From Winogradskyella undariae (lineage in GTDB: Bacteria; Bacteroidota; Bacteroidia; Flavobacteriales; Flavobacteriaceae): a stretch of 64,000 nt of DNA. Each line of letters starts with the position of its first letter. The first letter of the stretch is position 1. Shown here piece after piece: positions 39,684-48,880 of the stretch. The stretch lies in NCBI RefSeq assembly GCF_013285155.1, contig NZ_JABTEL010000005.1, positions 62,001 to 126,000 of the forward strand, read 5' to 3'. Position numbers and translations under genes: made by a program. The notes below the pieces were generated by a model. It saw only the letters and a program-made list of their open reading frames with translations, did no database searches and was not told the origin of the DNA.

Positions 39684-41627
39684 TTATTCTTTCTCTTCGC
39701 TATTGACTAAATTATTTTCAAAAGTACGTTTTCCAAATATCTTTTCAAGATTATCTTTAAAGATAACTTCTTTGTCTAATAACACTTCTGCTAATTCAGT
39801 TAACTTGTCTTTATTATTTTCTAATAAATTGATAGCACGTTCGTATTGCTTTTCAATAATATCAGAAATTTCTTGATCAATAAGTTCAGCTGTTTTCTCA
39901 CTATAAGGTTTTGTGAAACCATATTCAGATTGTCCAGAAGAATCGTAATAAGTTAAGTTACCAACTTTATCACTAAGACCATATACAGTAACCATAGCTC
40001 TTGCTTGTTTGGTTACTTTTTCTAAATCACTTAGTGCTCCTGTAGAAATTTTATCAAAGATTACTTTTTCTGCAGCTCTACCACCTAATGCAGCACACAT
40101 TTCGTCTAACATTTGTTCTGGGTGTACAATTAATCGCTCTTCTGGTAAATACCATGCAGCACCTAATGAACGTCCTCTAGGTACGATTGTTACTTTTACT
40201 AAAGGGGCAGCATGCTCAAGCATCCAGCTTACAGTAGCGTGACCAGCTTCATGGAAAGCAACAGCTCTCTTCTCTGCTGGAGTAATAATTTTATTTTTCT
40301 TTTCTAAACCACCAATAATTCTATCAACTGCGTCTAAGAAATCTTGTTTGTTTACTGATTTTTTTCCTTTTCTAGCAGCGATTAAAGCGGCTTCATTACA
40401 AACATTTGCAATGTCTGCACCAGAAAAACCAGGAGTTTGTTTTGCTAAGAAATCGATATCTAAAGTTTCTTCTTTCTTAAGTGGACGTAAATGCACTTCA
40501 AAAATTTCTTGACGTTCTCTTACATCAGGAAGGTCTACATAAATCTGACGGTCAAAACGACCTGCACGCATTAAAGCACTATCTAAGACGTCTGCTCGGT
40601 TTGTTGCAGCTAATACAATAACATTTGTGTTAGTTCCAAAACCATCCATCTCAGTTAAGAGTTGGTTTAATGTGTTTTCACGCTCGTCATTAGAACCAGA
40701 CATGTTATTTTTTCCTCTAGCTCTACCAATGGCATCAATCTCATCAATAAATATAATTGATGGTGATTTTTCTTTAGCTTGTTTAAATAAATCTCTTACA
40801 CGAGAAGCACCAACACCTACAAACATCTCTACGAAATCTGATCCCGATAAAGAGAAGAAAGGTACTTTAGCTTCACCGGCAACAGCTTTTGCTAATAATG
40901 TTTTACCTGTTCCTGGAGGTCCTACTAATAAAGCACCTTTAGGTATTTTACCACCTAGAGCAGTATATTTTTCAGGGAACTTTAAGAAGTCTACAATTTC
41001 TTGCACTTCTTCTTTAGCACCTTCTAAACCAGCAACATCTTTAAAAGATGTTTTAATATCTATTTTTTCATCGAAGAGTTTCGCTTTAGATTTTCCGATA
41101 TTGAAAATCTGACCACCGGCTCCGCCGCCACCGCCACCTGACATACGACGCATAATAAAAATCCAAACACCAATAATTAGTACAAACGGTAATAATGTTA
41201 AAAGGAAGTCTCCCCAAACATTATGTTCTGTTTCGTAAACTAATTCTGTATTAAGGTTGTTAGTTTTAATAACCTCATTAACTTCTTTTTCAAAATTCTG
41301 AAGATCACCAAACTCAAACTTGTAGTTTGGAGCAGCAGTAACTGAAGGGAATATAGATTCAGAATTTGTTTTTTTGTGAGGCGCTTGTTCTTTAGCTTCA
41401 TCAGTTAAGAAAACTCTAGCTTCTCTTTTATTTACAATTTCTACTTTCTTTACTTGTCCTTGATTTAAATAATCTAAGAATTGAGCAGGAGTTGTTTGTG
41501 TTCCTGTAGATTCACCAAACCCACCAGAAAAAAGCTGTATTGAAATAAATACAGCAATGATAATTCCGTAAATCCAATAAGGGTTTAATTTCGGTTTTTT
41601 GTTTAAATTTTTATTGTCTTTTGCCAT
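39684..41627 (-). CDS. ftsH: ATP-dependent zinc metalloprotease FtsH
   Basis: Membrane-anchored AAA+ protease, 647 residues. Two transmembrane helices (18-34 and 141-159) flank a periplasmic domain; a glycine-rich linker at 162-173 follows. Walker A GPPGTGKT is at 236-243, Walker B IIFIDE at 291-296, the SRH region near 344-360, and the zinc site HEAGH at 459-463. It degrades misassembled membrane proteins and, in E. coli, LpxC. Follows rsfS by 18 bases. Confidence 0.98.
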   Translation of the reverse strand: MAKDNKNLNKKPKLNPYWIYGIIIAVFISIQLFSGGFGESTGTQTTPAQFLDYLNQGQVKKVEIVNKREARVFLTDEAKEQAPHKKTNSESIFPSVTAAPNYKFEFGDLQNFEKEVNEVIKTNNLNTELVYETEHNVWGDFLLTLLPFVLIIGVWIFIMRRMSGGGGGGAGGQIFNIGKSKAKLFDEKIDIKTSFKDVAGLEGAKEEVQEIVDFLKFPEKYTALGGKIPKGALLVGPPGTGKTLLAKAVAGEAKVPFFSLSGSDFVEMFVGVGASRVRDLFKQAKEKSPSIIFIDEIDAIGRARGKNNMSGSNDERENTLNQLLTEMDGFGTNTNVIVLAATNRADVLDSALMRAGRFDRQIYVDLPDVRERQEIFEVHLRPLKKEETLDIDFLAKQTPGFSGADIANVCNEAALIAARKGKKSVNKQDFLDAVDRIIGGLEKKNKIITPAEKRAVAFHEAGHATVSWMLEHAAPLVKVTIVPRGRSLGAAWYLPEERLIVHPEQMLDEMCAALGGRAAEKVIFDKISTGALSDLEKVTKQARAMVTVYGLSDKVGNLTYYDSSGQSEYGFTKPYSEKTAELIDQEISDIIEKQYERAINLLENNKDKLTELAEVLLDKEVIFKDNLEKIFGKRTFENNLVNSEEKE

Positions 41628-41645
41628 TCTAAGCGTCTGTCTTTA

Positions 41646-42017
41646 TTAGTAACTCGTTTCTATTTTGGTGATTTTTGCATCTCCCCAAAGCTCTTCAATA
41701 TCGTAATATTCTCTAATGTGTTTTTGAAACACATGTACTACAACGTTAACATAGTCCATTAAAACCCATTCAGCATTGTCTGTACCTTCAATATGCCAAG
41801 GTTTATCCTTTAATGTTTTACTAACTTGTTTTTGAACGGAATTGACGATTGCGTTTACTTGTGTGTTAGAAGTACCCTCGCAAACAATAAAATAGTCACA
41901 AACTGTATTTTCTATTTCTCGTAAATCTAATATTGTAATCTCTTTTCCTTTAACTTCTTCTATACCTCCAAGGATAGTTGTAATGAGTTGGTCTGTAGGT
42001 ATTTTATCTTTCGTCAT
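41646..42017 (-). CDS. rsfS: Ribosome silencing factor RsfS
   Basis: 123-residue RsfS/Iojap protein that binds L14 and blocks subunit joining under starvation. Contains ENTVCDYFIVCEGTSNTQV and KPWHIEGTDNAEWVLMDYVN, both diagnostic. Upstream of ftsH on the minus strand; divergent from birA. Confidence 0.95.
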   Translation of the reverse strand: MTKDKIPTDQLITTILGGIEEVKGKEITILDLREIENTVCDYFIVCEGTSNTQVNAIVNSVQKQVSKTLKDKPWHIEGTDNAEWVLMDYVNVVVHVFQKHIREYYDIEELWGDAKITKIETSY

Positions 42018-42037
42018 TAATTTGTATTAATTTTGTG

Positions 42038-42045
42038 CAAAGTTA
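42038..42045 (-). promoter_or_regulatory. Candidate -7 element for rsfS-ftsH
   Basis: Minus-strand TAACTTTG followed by CAC, about 20 bases ahead of the rsfS ATG. No clear -33 box. Confidence 0.45.
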
Positions 42046-42095
42046 TTATTTTTTTAGTTCTTGTGAGTGCATAATGTCATAAGAAAACCATAAAA

Positions 42096-42103
42096 TAAAT
42101 TTG
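42096..42103 (+). promoter_or_regulatory. Candidate -7 element for birA
   Basis: TAAATTTG ends 8 bases before the birA ATG, predicting a leader of only a few bases. No clear -33 box. Confidence 0.45.
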
Positions 42104-42111
42104 TCTATTAA

Positions 42112-42843
42112 ATGTACATAATCAAACTTAATGCCATTGACTCTACAAACACCTATCTTAAGGACTTGGCAACTGTGTCATTACCTAAAGATTATACGGT
42201 TGTTGTGGCTAATTTACAAACGAATGGTAAAGGCCAAATGGGAGCAAAATGGAGTTCTGAAGAAGGCAAGAGTCTTACTGTTAGTGTATTTAAAAGGCTT
42301 CTTGATTTTAAAGTAACGGATCAGTTTTACATAAGTATGGCTGTTGCTTTAGCAATTACCAATGCACTAAATTGTTTTAAAATACCTCAATTGCATATTA
42401 AATGGCCTAACGACATTTTGTCATCAAACAATAAAATATGTGGTATTTTAATTGAAAATGTCATAAAAACAAACAAATTACAAGGATCTATTATTGGGTT
42501 TGGGTTGAATGTAAACCAGAAATTTTTCGAAAATTTACCACAAGCTTCTTCTATGAGTTTATTAACAGGAGTTGTATACAGTAAAGATGAAGTGCTTTTG
42601 GAAGTTTTAAAACAGCTGAAAATTTATTTTAAAATATTAGAATCTCAGAAATTTGAAGAGATTAAGTTAGCGTATGAAGATTTATTATTCAGAAAAGACA
42701 AACCTTCAACTTTTGTGAATTCTAAAAACGAGCGTTTTTCTGGAATTATAAAAGGAGTTTCTGAAACTGGATTATTACAAGTTTGGATGGAAGATAACGT
42801 TGTTGAGTTTTTTGACTTAAAGGAAATAAAACTGCTATATTAA
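42112..42843 (+). CDS. birA: Biotin-[acetyl-CoA carboxylase] ligase
   Basis: Attaches biotin to carboxylase carrier protein. 243 residues with only the catalytic and C-terminal domains, so no DNA-binding repressor part. Motifs: TNGKGQMGAKW at 37-47 (the biotinyl-AMP loop, here GKGQMG instead of GRGRRG), KWPND at 96-100 and the active-site Lys in NNKICGIL near 107. Divergent from rsfS. Confidence 0.93.
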   Translation: MYIIKLNAIDSTNTYLKDLATVSLPKDYTVVVANLQTNGKGQMGAKWSSEEGKSLTVSVFKRLLDFKVTDQFYISMAVALAITNALNCFKIPQLHIKWPNDILSSNNKICGILIENVIKTNKLQGSIIGFGLNVNQKFFENLPQASSMSLLTGVVYSKDEVLLEVLKQLKIYFKILESQKFEEIKLAYEDLLFRKDKPSTFVNSKNERFSGIIKGVSETGLLQVWMEDNVVEFFDLKEIKLLY

Positions 42844-42867
42844 ATCCAAACTTGTAACTATAGGTTT

Positions 42868-43263
42868 TTAGATTTTAGTTTTCATATTTGTAACTAAAGT
42901 CTCAATAAATTTACTAATTGGGCCTTTAATCATCATGCCCATCATAGCATTAAATTCTCCTTCAAAATTTAATTTCACCTCAGTTTTATTAGCTTCAATT
43001 TCCGTGATATCTGCAATTAATGAAAAATCTAATTTTCCACCTGCAGCACCCAAAACAATTTTATTATTAGGAGTTGCCTCTTTTTTCTTTAAAACAATCT
43101 CTGGCATTCCTTTTAACGCAAATAGAAATTTATCATTGTCTAAAACTTCAAATTTGCTAATGTTTTCTGGCATTAAGCTTTCAAAATTTTTAACATCAGA
43201 TAGAAAGTTAAAGGTTGTTTCTGCTGATTGATCTAAAGTTACTTTTGGAGATTCTAATTTCAT
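42868..43263 (-). CDS. SRPBCC (START-like) family protein
   Basis: 131 residues with the beta-grasp-around-helix profile of the SRPBCC superfamily: LDQSAETTFNFLSDVKNFESLMP at the N-terminus (quoted in part as FNFLSDVKNFESLMP) and a long C-terminal helix with FIETLVTNM. Such proteins bind hydrophobic ligands; no ligand can be named. Convergent with birA. Confidence 0.7.
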   Translation of the reverse strand: MKLESPKVTLDQSAETTFNFLSDVKNFESLMPENISKFEVLDNDKFLFALKGMPEIVLKKKEATPNNKIVLGAAGGKLDFSLIADITEIEANKTEVKLNFEGEFNAMMGMMIKGPISKFIETLVTNMKTKI

Positions 43264-43369
43264 ATTCTTATGTATATTATAGTGTAAAACCGTTTGTTGT
43301 TAAGCTGCTTAGTTGAATTGATAAAATTTATTTAATAAATCTATATAAAGCAACTTTACGATATTTACA

Positions 43370-44014
43370 TCAATTAGCGTTCCATTCGCTAGGATTGGCA
43401 TTCCATTGTGCTAAAATGTCTTGTTGTTCTGTAGTAATATAAAAGGTATCTACGGCTTGTTCTAATAAATTTTCATAATTACCAAGTGTATGTAATTCTA
43501 CATTAGCTTCTTCAAAATTCTTTTGAGCAACATCAAATCCATAAGAAAAAATTGCAACCATGCCTTTTACGTTAACTTCTGCTTCATTTAAAGCAGTAAC
43601 AGCATTAAGACTACTCATTCCTGTGCTGATTAAATCTTCTACAACAACAACAGTTTGTCCTTTTTCAATATAACCTTCAATTTGGTTTTGACGACCATGC
43701 TTTTTTGCTTCTGGTCTAACGTAAACAAAAGGTAGGTTTAAATATTCTGCAACTAAAGCTCCAATTCCTATTGCACCTGTAGCAACACCAGCAATTACAT
43801 CTGGCTTACCATAGAGTGTTTCAATGTTTCTAGCTATTGTTTCCCTAATGTAATTTCTTACGAGTGGGTAGGATAATACAATTCTATTATCACAATAAAT
43901 TGGAGATTTCCAGCCTGAAGCCCAAGTAAAAGGGTCTTCGGGTTGTAATTTTATAGCATTAATCTGCAATAAAACCTCGGCTGTTTTTTTGGCGGTATCT
44001 TTGTTAAAAATCAT
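43370..44014 (-). CDS. pyrE: Orotate phosphoribosyltransferase
   Basis: Fifth step of UMP synthesis. 214 residues with the PRPP motif VVVVEDLISTGMSS near 120, YVRPEAKKHGRQNQIEG (catalytic loop) and GVATGAIGIGALVA. The ATG lies next to a TATTTTTG -7-like element. Divergent from the NUDIX gene. Confidence 0.96.
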   Translation of the reverse strand: MIFNKDTAKKTAEVLLQINAIKLQPEDPFTWASGWKSPIYCDNRIVLSYPLVRNYIRETIARNIETLYGKPDVIAGVATGAIGIGALVAEYLNLPFVYVRPEAKKHGRQNQIEGYIEKGQTVVVVEDLISTGMSSLNAVTALNEAEVNVKGMVAIFSYGFDVAQKNFEEANVELHTLGNYENLLEQAVDTFYITTEQQDILAQWNANPSEWNAN

Positions 44015-44018
44015 ATTA

Positions 44019-44026
44019 CAAAAATA
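44019..44026 (-). promoter_or_regulatory. Candidate -7 element for pyrE
   Basis: Minus-strand TATTTTTG, 4 bases before the pyrE ATG. It predicts a leaderless messenger, like rarA and rlmB. No clear -33 box. Confidence 0.4.
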
Positions 44027-44133
44027 ATGATTTTTAAATCTTAAGAAATTTTAAATTAATTAAATTTTCATTTCAAATACTTTCTCGAAAAAAATAATAT
44101 TTTTACATATAGAATGTTGAAACAACCGAAACG

Positions 44134-44715
44134 ATGTACACTATATATGTAGGTGATAAACCTATAATTTTAACTACTGAGAATACTAAGGAAACTGACT
44201 TTAAATCTTTTCTTTTAAAATCTGTGAATATTGGTAAAGTCATAAAAACTTTAAATAATACGGATTTAAAGGCCGTGCATTTAATACATAAGAATGAGGA
44301 TAAGTTACTTAAAAAGTTTTTAAAGCTTTTACCTAATGTTGTTGCTGGTGGAGGTAAAGTCTATAATGATAAAGGTGAAATTCTTTTTATTTATAGAAAC
44401 GATAAATGGGATTTGCCAAAAGGTAAAGCTGAACGCAATGAAACTATTGAAGAAACAGCGATTAGAGAAGTTGAAGAAGAAACAGGTGTTGAGGGTTTAA
44501 AAATTGTGAAAGCTATACCGACGACCTATCATATTTTTAAACGTCATGGTAAGCTTAGAATAAAAATTACCCATTGGTTTGAAATGAAAACAAGTTTTGA
44601 TGGTCAATTGTTTCCTCAAGAAAAAGAGGGTATTACTAAAGTAGAGTGGTTAGATGATAAAGCATCTCAAAAAGCTTTAGAGAATAGTTATGCTAATATT
44701 AGAATTTTAGTTTAA
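44134..44715 (+). CDS. NUDIX hydrolase
   Basis: 193 residues. The Nudix box starts at Gly97 and ends at Val119, with the REVEEETGV core intact; WDLPKG precedes it. The first 65 residues form an extra N-terminal region of unknown role. Substrate (nucleoside diphosphate derivative) cannot be named. A TATTTTTAC motif at 44098-44106 may be its -7 element. Ends with a strong terminator. Confidence 0.85.
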   Translation: MYTIYVGDKPIILTTENTKETDFKSFLLKSVNIGKVIKTLNNTDLKAVHLIHKNEDKLLKKFLKLLPNVVAGGGKVYNDKGEILFIYRNDKWDLPKGKAERNETIEETAIREVEEETGVEGLKIVKAIPTTYHIFKRHGKLRIKITHWFEMKTSFDGQLFPQEKEGITKVEWLDDKASQKALENSYANIRILV

Positions 44716-44735
44716 AACAGCTTTATTGTGTCGTT

Positions 44736-44788
44736 AAAAAATCGTTTTCAAAATTATGTACCTGTAATTTTGAAAACGATTTTTTTTT
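44736..44788 (+). terminator. Terminator between NUDIX and formylglutamate hydrolase genes
   Basis: Perfect 21-base stem (44736-44756 with 44765-44785), 8-base loop, then T. The symmetric A and T runs suggest it serves both convergent units. Confidence 0.93.
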
Positions 44789-44885
44789 AAACTTAAATTA
44801 AAAGTACTTCTTAGTAGATTTTCCCCTTGTCTTTTACGAAAATATTTCACTTTAACGGACTGCTGCATTATGTCGTGAAGATATC

Positions 44886-45569
44886 TTATTTAGTATTTAA
44901 TACCGAAATAGCATTAAACAACTTTGTTTTTGTGTCAGAATCAAATACGTTGTTTATTGTGAATTTCTGATTCACTTCAATTTCAATTCCTAAATAATGT
45001 ACTGAAAATTGTTTTCTTAAATAGGTTGTAAACCCATCAGCTTTTCCTAAATACGGATAGTTGAATCTTACGTTTAAGTTCGGGTCTTGTTTTAAAAGTT
45101 CTAACTTTAATTGTTTGCACAACTGTTTTTCTTGTTTGTTAGAAGAATTATACAATAAGCCAATATCACAGTTTCTATTTTCTCCATTTAAAGAAGGTGT
45201 AAAACTATGAATAGATAAATGAAGTACTGAATCACCCTTTTTAATAAAGCTTCTAATATTATCTTCTACAGATGTTCTGTACGGTAAATAATGGGTATTT
45301 ATAATTTTTGTTTTCTCAATTTTAGCGAGGTCTTTTATATACTCAGAAAATAAATTTTTATGATGCAATGAACGATTTAGTTCTATTAATAAACGTGATG
45401 TTGTACTGAAATAGAAAGCATCAGACAGCGGTTTTAAAGTTTGAAATAGATCTAAAGCACCCAAGTCTAAAGCACGATGAGTTTTTAAAATAGCTTTGTT
45501 TTTAAAGTGCTTTTTGTAAGCCGTAGGGATTTCGTTTCCGCCATGCTCACAGGTTAAAATGAGTTTCAA
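44886..45569 (-). CDS. N-formylglutamate amidohydrolase family protein
   Basis: 227-residue metallohydrolase of the FGase family, which splits N-formylglutamate in histidine breakdown. EHGGNEIP at 8-15, HRALDLGA at 31-38 and the ELNRSLHHKNLFSEY stretch (63-77) match the family. No hut genes are nearby; instead it overlaps the upstream GCS2-like gene by 4 bases. So it more likely cleaves an acylated or glutamyl product made by the two ligases of the same operon. That role is inference. Confidence 0.8.
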   Translation of the reverse strand: MKLILTCEHGGNEIPTAYKKHFKNKAILKTHRALDLGALDLFQTLKPLSDAFYFSTTSRLLIELNRSLHHKNLFSEYIKDLAKIEKTKIINTHYLPYRTSVEDNIRSFIKKGDSVLHLSIHSFTPSLNGENRNCDIGLLYNSSNKQEKQLCKQLKLELLKQDPNLNVRFNYPYLGKADGFTTYLRKQFSVHYLGIEIEVNQKFTINNVFDSDTKTKLFNAISVLNTK

Positions 45570-46792
45570 GGTTGAAATAATTCATTAACTTGTAGACATT
45601 CTTGAAGCTGTCTGTAAACTGAAATAATATGAGTGTCATTATTTTCAGTGCCAACTGCTTTAAGTATTCTTGTAGCCAAAGTTCCTTCTTTTAAAATGAA
45701 TTCGATGGCAGAGTAATGAGATTGTTGCAACTTTGGTTTTACAGATTGGTATAAGTGTTTCCAAAGATCACTAACATTTGAAGACTCTTTTAACCCGAAT
45801 AATTTTAAATAGTCTTTATTTTCAATTTTAGAATTTTCGGCATGTTTTATCGTGTCATTTAAAATAGGAAATAAGTCTTCTTTAGTCCATGATTTTTGAT
45901 CTTTCATAGTGCTAAATTCTTTATTGACTAAAGCTTTTAAGACTTCAATAATCAAAGCACAAATAGCAATATCTGCTTTAGGACATTCTTGAATATCTAG
46001 CAAACGTATTTCAATTGCATTTCTGTCAAAACGAGCAATAGCACCACGAGAATTTAGAAAATGTTGATCTAAAATTTTGTCTTTATCATAAGGTTGAATG
46101 GCGCGTTTTATAGGCTCTAAAATTGTAGCATAATAATCTAATTTTGAAAATGTCTGTTCTGGAATAACCAAACCCGTTAATTCAGGGATTTCTTTTTGAT
46201 TCGTTTTATAAAACTCTAATCTTGTGTCTTTAAATCCTGTTATTTTTCCGTCTAAAATTGGTGAACTCGCAGATAATCCTGGTAAAATAGGTAAGATGAT
46301 TCTAATTGCTGCATGTAGTTTTTCAAATTCCTTGTCATCATAAAAAGGTAGATTAATATGTGTGCTTTGCACATTACTCCAACCGTGACCTTTGCAATTG
46401 AAAATAGTATTGTAAAGTGCATAAACTTTACTATAACTGTGTTTCCAAAGTTGTGTATCTGTGTTTGGATTCATCAAAGGGTGAGATGCAGAGCCCAGAA
46501 GCTGTAAATCTAATGGCTTTAAAAGTGTATCAATTTCTAAAATGTTAGCATGGAATTTGTCGGATAAATCATCTGTGTTTTTTGCTGGTCCATTAGTTTT
46601 TAGTTCAATGACATGCGCGACCAATTCGTTACTCCAAGCAATAGCTCCGTTATCAATATCTGCTTCTAATTGACCCGCTTTTAAGGTGAGTAGTTCATCA
46701 ACTTGAGGCGCAACTTTGAATGTTTTATTATTAACTAACATATATTCGAGTTCAATTCCATAAACTTCGAATAAGTGATATTTTTTAATCAT
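45566..46792 (-). CDS. GCS2-family carboxylate-amine ligase
   Basis: 408-residue enzyme of the glutamate-cysteine ligase family 2 (glutamine-synthetase-like fold), which joins a carboxylate to an amine using ATP. EVYGIELEYMLV at 9-20 carries the metal-binding Glu residues; SNELVAHVIELKTNGP at 54-69, HINLPF and the RLLDIQECPKADIAI segment are further family blocks. It starts 4 bases after the ATP-grasp gene and overlaps the next gene by 4. gshB-like partners are absent, so a glutathione role is not supported; product unknown. Confidence 0.8.
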   Translation of the reverse strand: MIKKYHLFEVYGIELEYMLVNNKTFKVAPQVDELLTLKAGQLEADIDNGAIAWSNELVAHVIELKTNGPAKNTDDLSDKFHANILEIDTLLKPLDLQLLGSASHPLMNPNTDTQLWKHSYSKVYALYNTIFNCKGHGWSNVQSTHINLPFYDDKEFEKLHAAIRIILPILPGLSASSPILDGKITGFKDTRLEFYKTNQKEIPELTGLVIPEQTFSKLDYYATILEPIKRAIQPYDKDKILDQHFLNSRGAIARFDRNAIEIRLLDIQECPKADIAICALIIEVLKALVNKEFSTMKDQKSWTKEDLFPILNDTIKHAENSKIENKDYLKLFGLKESSNVSDLWKHLYQSVKPKLQQSHYSAIEFILKEGTLATRILKAVGTENNDTHIISVYRQLQECLQVNELFQP

Positions 46793-46796
46793 TAAT

Positions 46797-48242
46797 TTAC
46801 TCTAATCGTTTTTTAAGTGCAGTAAGAATTTTTTTGTAAACGACATCTCCGTAATGCTCATCTTCTACACCAAAATCAATATTAGGATTGTCGTTAATTT
46901 CAATAACCATTAATTTGCCATCTACAACTTTTATGTCAACACCATAGAGGCCAAGTCCCATTAATTTAGCAGATTTTAGTGCTATATCAATAACATTTTT
47001 TGGCACATCTTCAATTGCTAAACAATCGGCGTCACCATCTTGTTCGTTTTTATTGGTTGCTTTCCAATTGTAAATTTGCCAATGTCCTTTTGCCATATAA
47101 TATTTACAAGCAAAAAAAGGTTTATTATCTATAATACCAATGCGCCAATCATAATCTGAAGGACAAAACTCTTGAGCAATTATTAAATCAGATTCTTTAA
47201 GCATTTCTGTTACTAGAATATCATACTCTTTTTGTGTTTGTGCTTTTTTAACGCCAAACGAAAAAGTAGAATCTGGTGCTTTTAACACACAAGGTAATCC
47301 TGTTTGTTCTAAAACAGAATTCCGATTATTACTGTGTACAATGACTGTTTTTGGTGTACTAATGTTTGCATTGTTCATGGCTTCTGCCATATATACTTTG
47401 TTGCAGCATTTTAAAATGGCATTTGGATAATCTATGATCGCTATGCCTTCTTGTTGTGCTTTTCTGGCAAAAGTGTAGGCTTCATTATTCACCTCCGTGC
47501 TTTGTCTTAAAAATAATGCATCAAAAGAAGAGAGTCTCGATAAATCTTTGGGTTCAATAATCTCTGCATAGATATTCATCTTTTCAGCAATTTCTATAAA
47601 CTTTTTTAAGGCTTTAGGATTACTTGGTGGAGCCGGATCATTGGGGTTAACTAAAATAGCCAAGTCAAAATCATGATTGGCAACTTTAGCAGTGTCATAT
47701 CTTTTCTTAGAAAAATACTGATTAGCAAATTCGCGAACGCTAGGTTTGTGTTCTTCTGGAATTTCAGATTCTGAAATCGCTTTAATACCCTGAATGTTCC
47801 ATTTTGTTGTATGGTTAAAATTAACACGTAAAAACGGAACTTGAAAATGCTTATAAAACAAAGCACTTAAGTTTTTGTATTTCTGAGCTACATTTTGTCC
47901 AAAATAAATACTTAGCGTAAAATCTTGCGATTTAATGTTCTTTAAGCTTTGTTGAATAACGTCATCAAATTCATCAGAGACTATTCTTACTAATTTTAAA
48001 GCTTTAAGATCTACAATGTTTTTTGTAGTTGGAATTGGTAAGTGACCTCTGGCTTCTGCCAAAAGTGATACGTAATACCCCTTAGATTGATACGAGTAAT
48101 CTTTGCACAAATTAAAAATACGTGCATTTTTTAATAAAGAATACTTAGGATTTGTAAGATAATCTTGAGCAGAAATTACAGTTATATTATCAATTGAAAA
48201 GTTCCATTTTTCAGGTTGATTTACAACAATATATTTATTCAT
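46797..48242 (-). CDS. RimK-type ATP-grasp ligase with RLAN-like N-terminal domain
   Basis: 481 residues. The first 175 or so form an alpha/beta region that I take to be the RLAN (RimK-like ATP-grasp N-terminal) domain. From about 190 an ATP-grasp ligase follows: GLPCVLKAPDSTFSFGV near 315-331 holds the nucleotide-binding Lys, and GVDIKVVDGKLMVIEINDNP at 434-453 holds the Mg-binding Glu and Asn. RimK relatives add glutamate to proteins or small molecules. First gene of a three-gene operon with GCS2 and N-formylglutamate amidohydrolase homologues. Substrate unknown. Confidence 0.82.
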   Translation of the reverse strand: MNKYIVVNQPEKWNFSIDNITVISAQDYLTNPKYSLLKNARIFNLCKDYSYQSKGYYVSLLAEARGHLPIPTTKNIVDLKALKLVRIVSDEFDDVIQQSLKNIKSQDFTLSIYFGQNVAQKYKNLSALFYKHFQVPFLRVNFNHTTKWNIQGIKAISESEIPEEHKPSVREFANQYFSKKRYDTAKVANHDFDLAILVNPNDPAPPSNPKALKKFIEIAEKMNIYAEIIEPKDLSRLSSFDALFLRQSTEVNNEAYTFARKAQQEGIAIIDYPNAILKCCNKVYMAEAMNNANISTPKTVIVHSNNRNSVLEQTGLPCVLKAPDSTFSFGVKKAQTQKEYDILVTEMLKESDLIIAQEFCPSDYDWRIGIIDNKPFFACKYYMAKGHWQIYNWKATNKNEQDGDADCLAIEDVPKNVIDIALKSAKLMGLGLYGVDIKVVDGKLMVIEINDNPNIDFGVEDEHYGDVVYKKILTALKKRLE

Positions 48243-48378
48243 TTAGAGCGCATTACGCTATTATAATTTTAAGTAAATGTATATTATTTTTTAATTGCTT
48301 TTACATTCGTTTAAAAATATTTTTCAGATTTTAATGTGTTGAAAATAAGGTCTTAAATATAGTTCTATATATCGTTTT

Positions 48379-48825
48379 TTACTCTCTAATTACTATTGTA
48401 GGATTAATAAAGAATCCTTTTTTATCAATATTTTCATTAAAAAATTTAATTAATTCAGCTTGAGAATTAAAATCGGTTTCTTTTAGGTCTTTATTTACTT
48501 CAGAGAATTCTAATGTGTCATTTCTAAGTTCAAAACCAAAGAAGGAATTTGTTTTAACTCCGTTGTCATTTGTAACGATGTTTAAAACATTAAACCCTTT
48601 AATTTTTTTAGAATAAAAAATGATCTCTGTACTGTCGTTAGGAATCAGCTTATAACTCATTTCGTTGTTTTTTTTAATCAAAAGGGTTTCGTTAGTTTTT
48701 ATATCAAGCCAAGTTCCTATTAATTCGGTATTGATTTTTTCATCATTTGGTAAACCAAATTTAGATTCTAATGCACAACTAACTATTAGAACCAAAAAGA
48801 ATAGGCTAAAAATTTTATTTTTCAT
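48379..48825 (-). CDS. Small lipoprotein of unknown function
   Basis: 148 residues with a lipoprotein signal ending at Cys17 (LIVSC). The mature part looks like a small beta-sheet domain (KKNNEMSYKLIPNDST, IIFYSKKIKG, FFGFELRNDTLEFSEV) similar in pattern to lipocalin-like or META-like lipoproteins of Flavobacteria. I do not recognise a family. A TTG-N17-TAACTTTC promoter-like site lies upstream. Confidence 0.6.
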   Translation of the reverse strand: MKNKIFSLFFLVLIVSCALESKFGLPNDEKINTELIGTWLDIKTNETLLIKKNNEMSYKLIPNDSTEIIFYSKKIKGFNVLNIVTNDNGVKTNSFFGFELRNDTLEFSEVNKDLKETDFNSQAELIKFFNENIDKKGFFINPTIVIRE

Positions 48826-48849
48826 GATATGATTATTTATTGTAATTCA

Positions 48850-48877
48850 GAAAGTTAAATATATTATTATTACGCAA
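48850..48877 (-). promoter_or_regulatory. Candidate promoter of the small lipoprotein gene
   Basis: On the minus strand TTG (48875-48877) is followed after 17 bases by TAACTTTC (48850-48857), one base off the TAnnTTTG consensus. Leader about 20 bases. Confidence 0.35.
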
Positions 48878-48880
48878 GGT

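Noticed and set aside
40627..41112. 161-residue plus-strand open frame antisense to ftsH
   Set aside because: Shadow of the conserved AAA+ domain of FtsH; no start context and no recognisable protein features.
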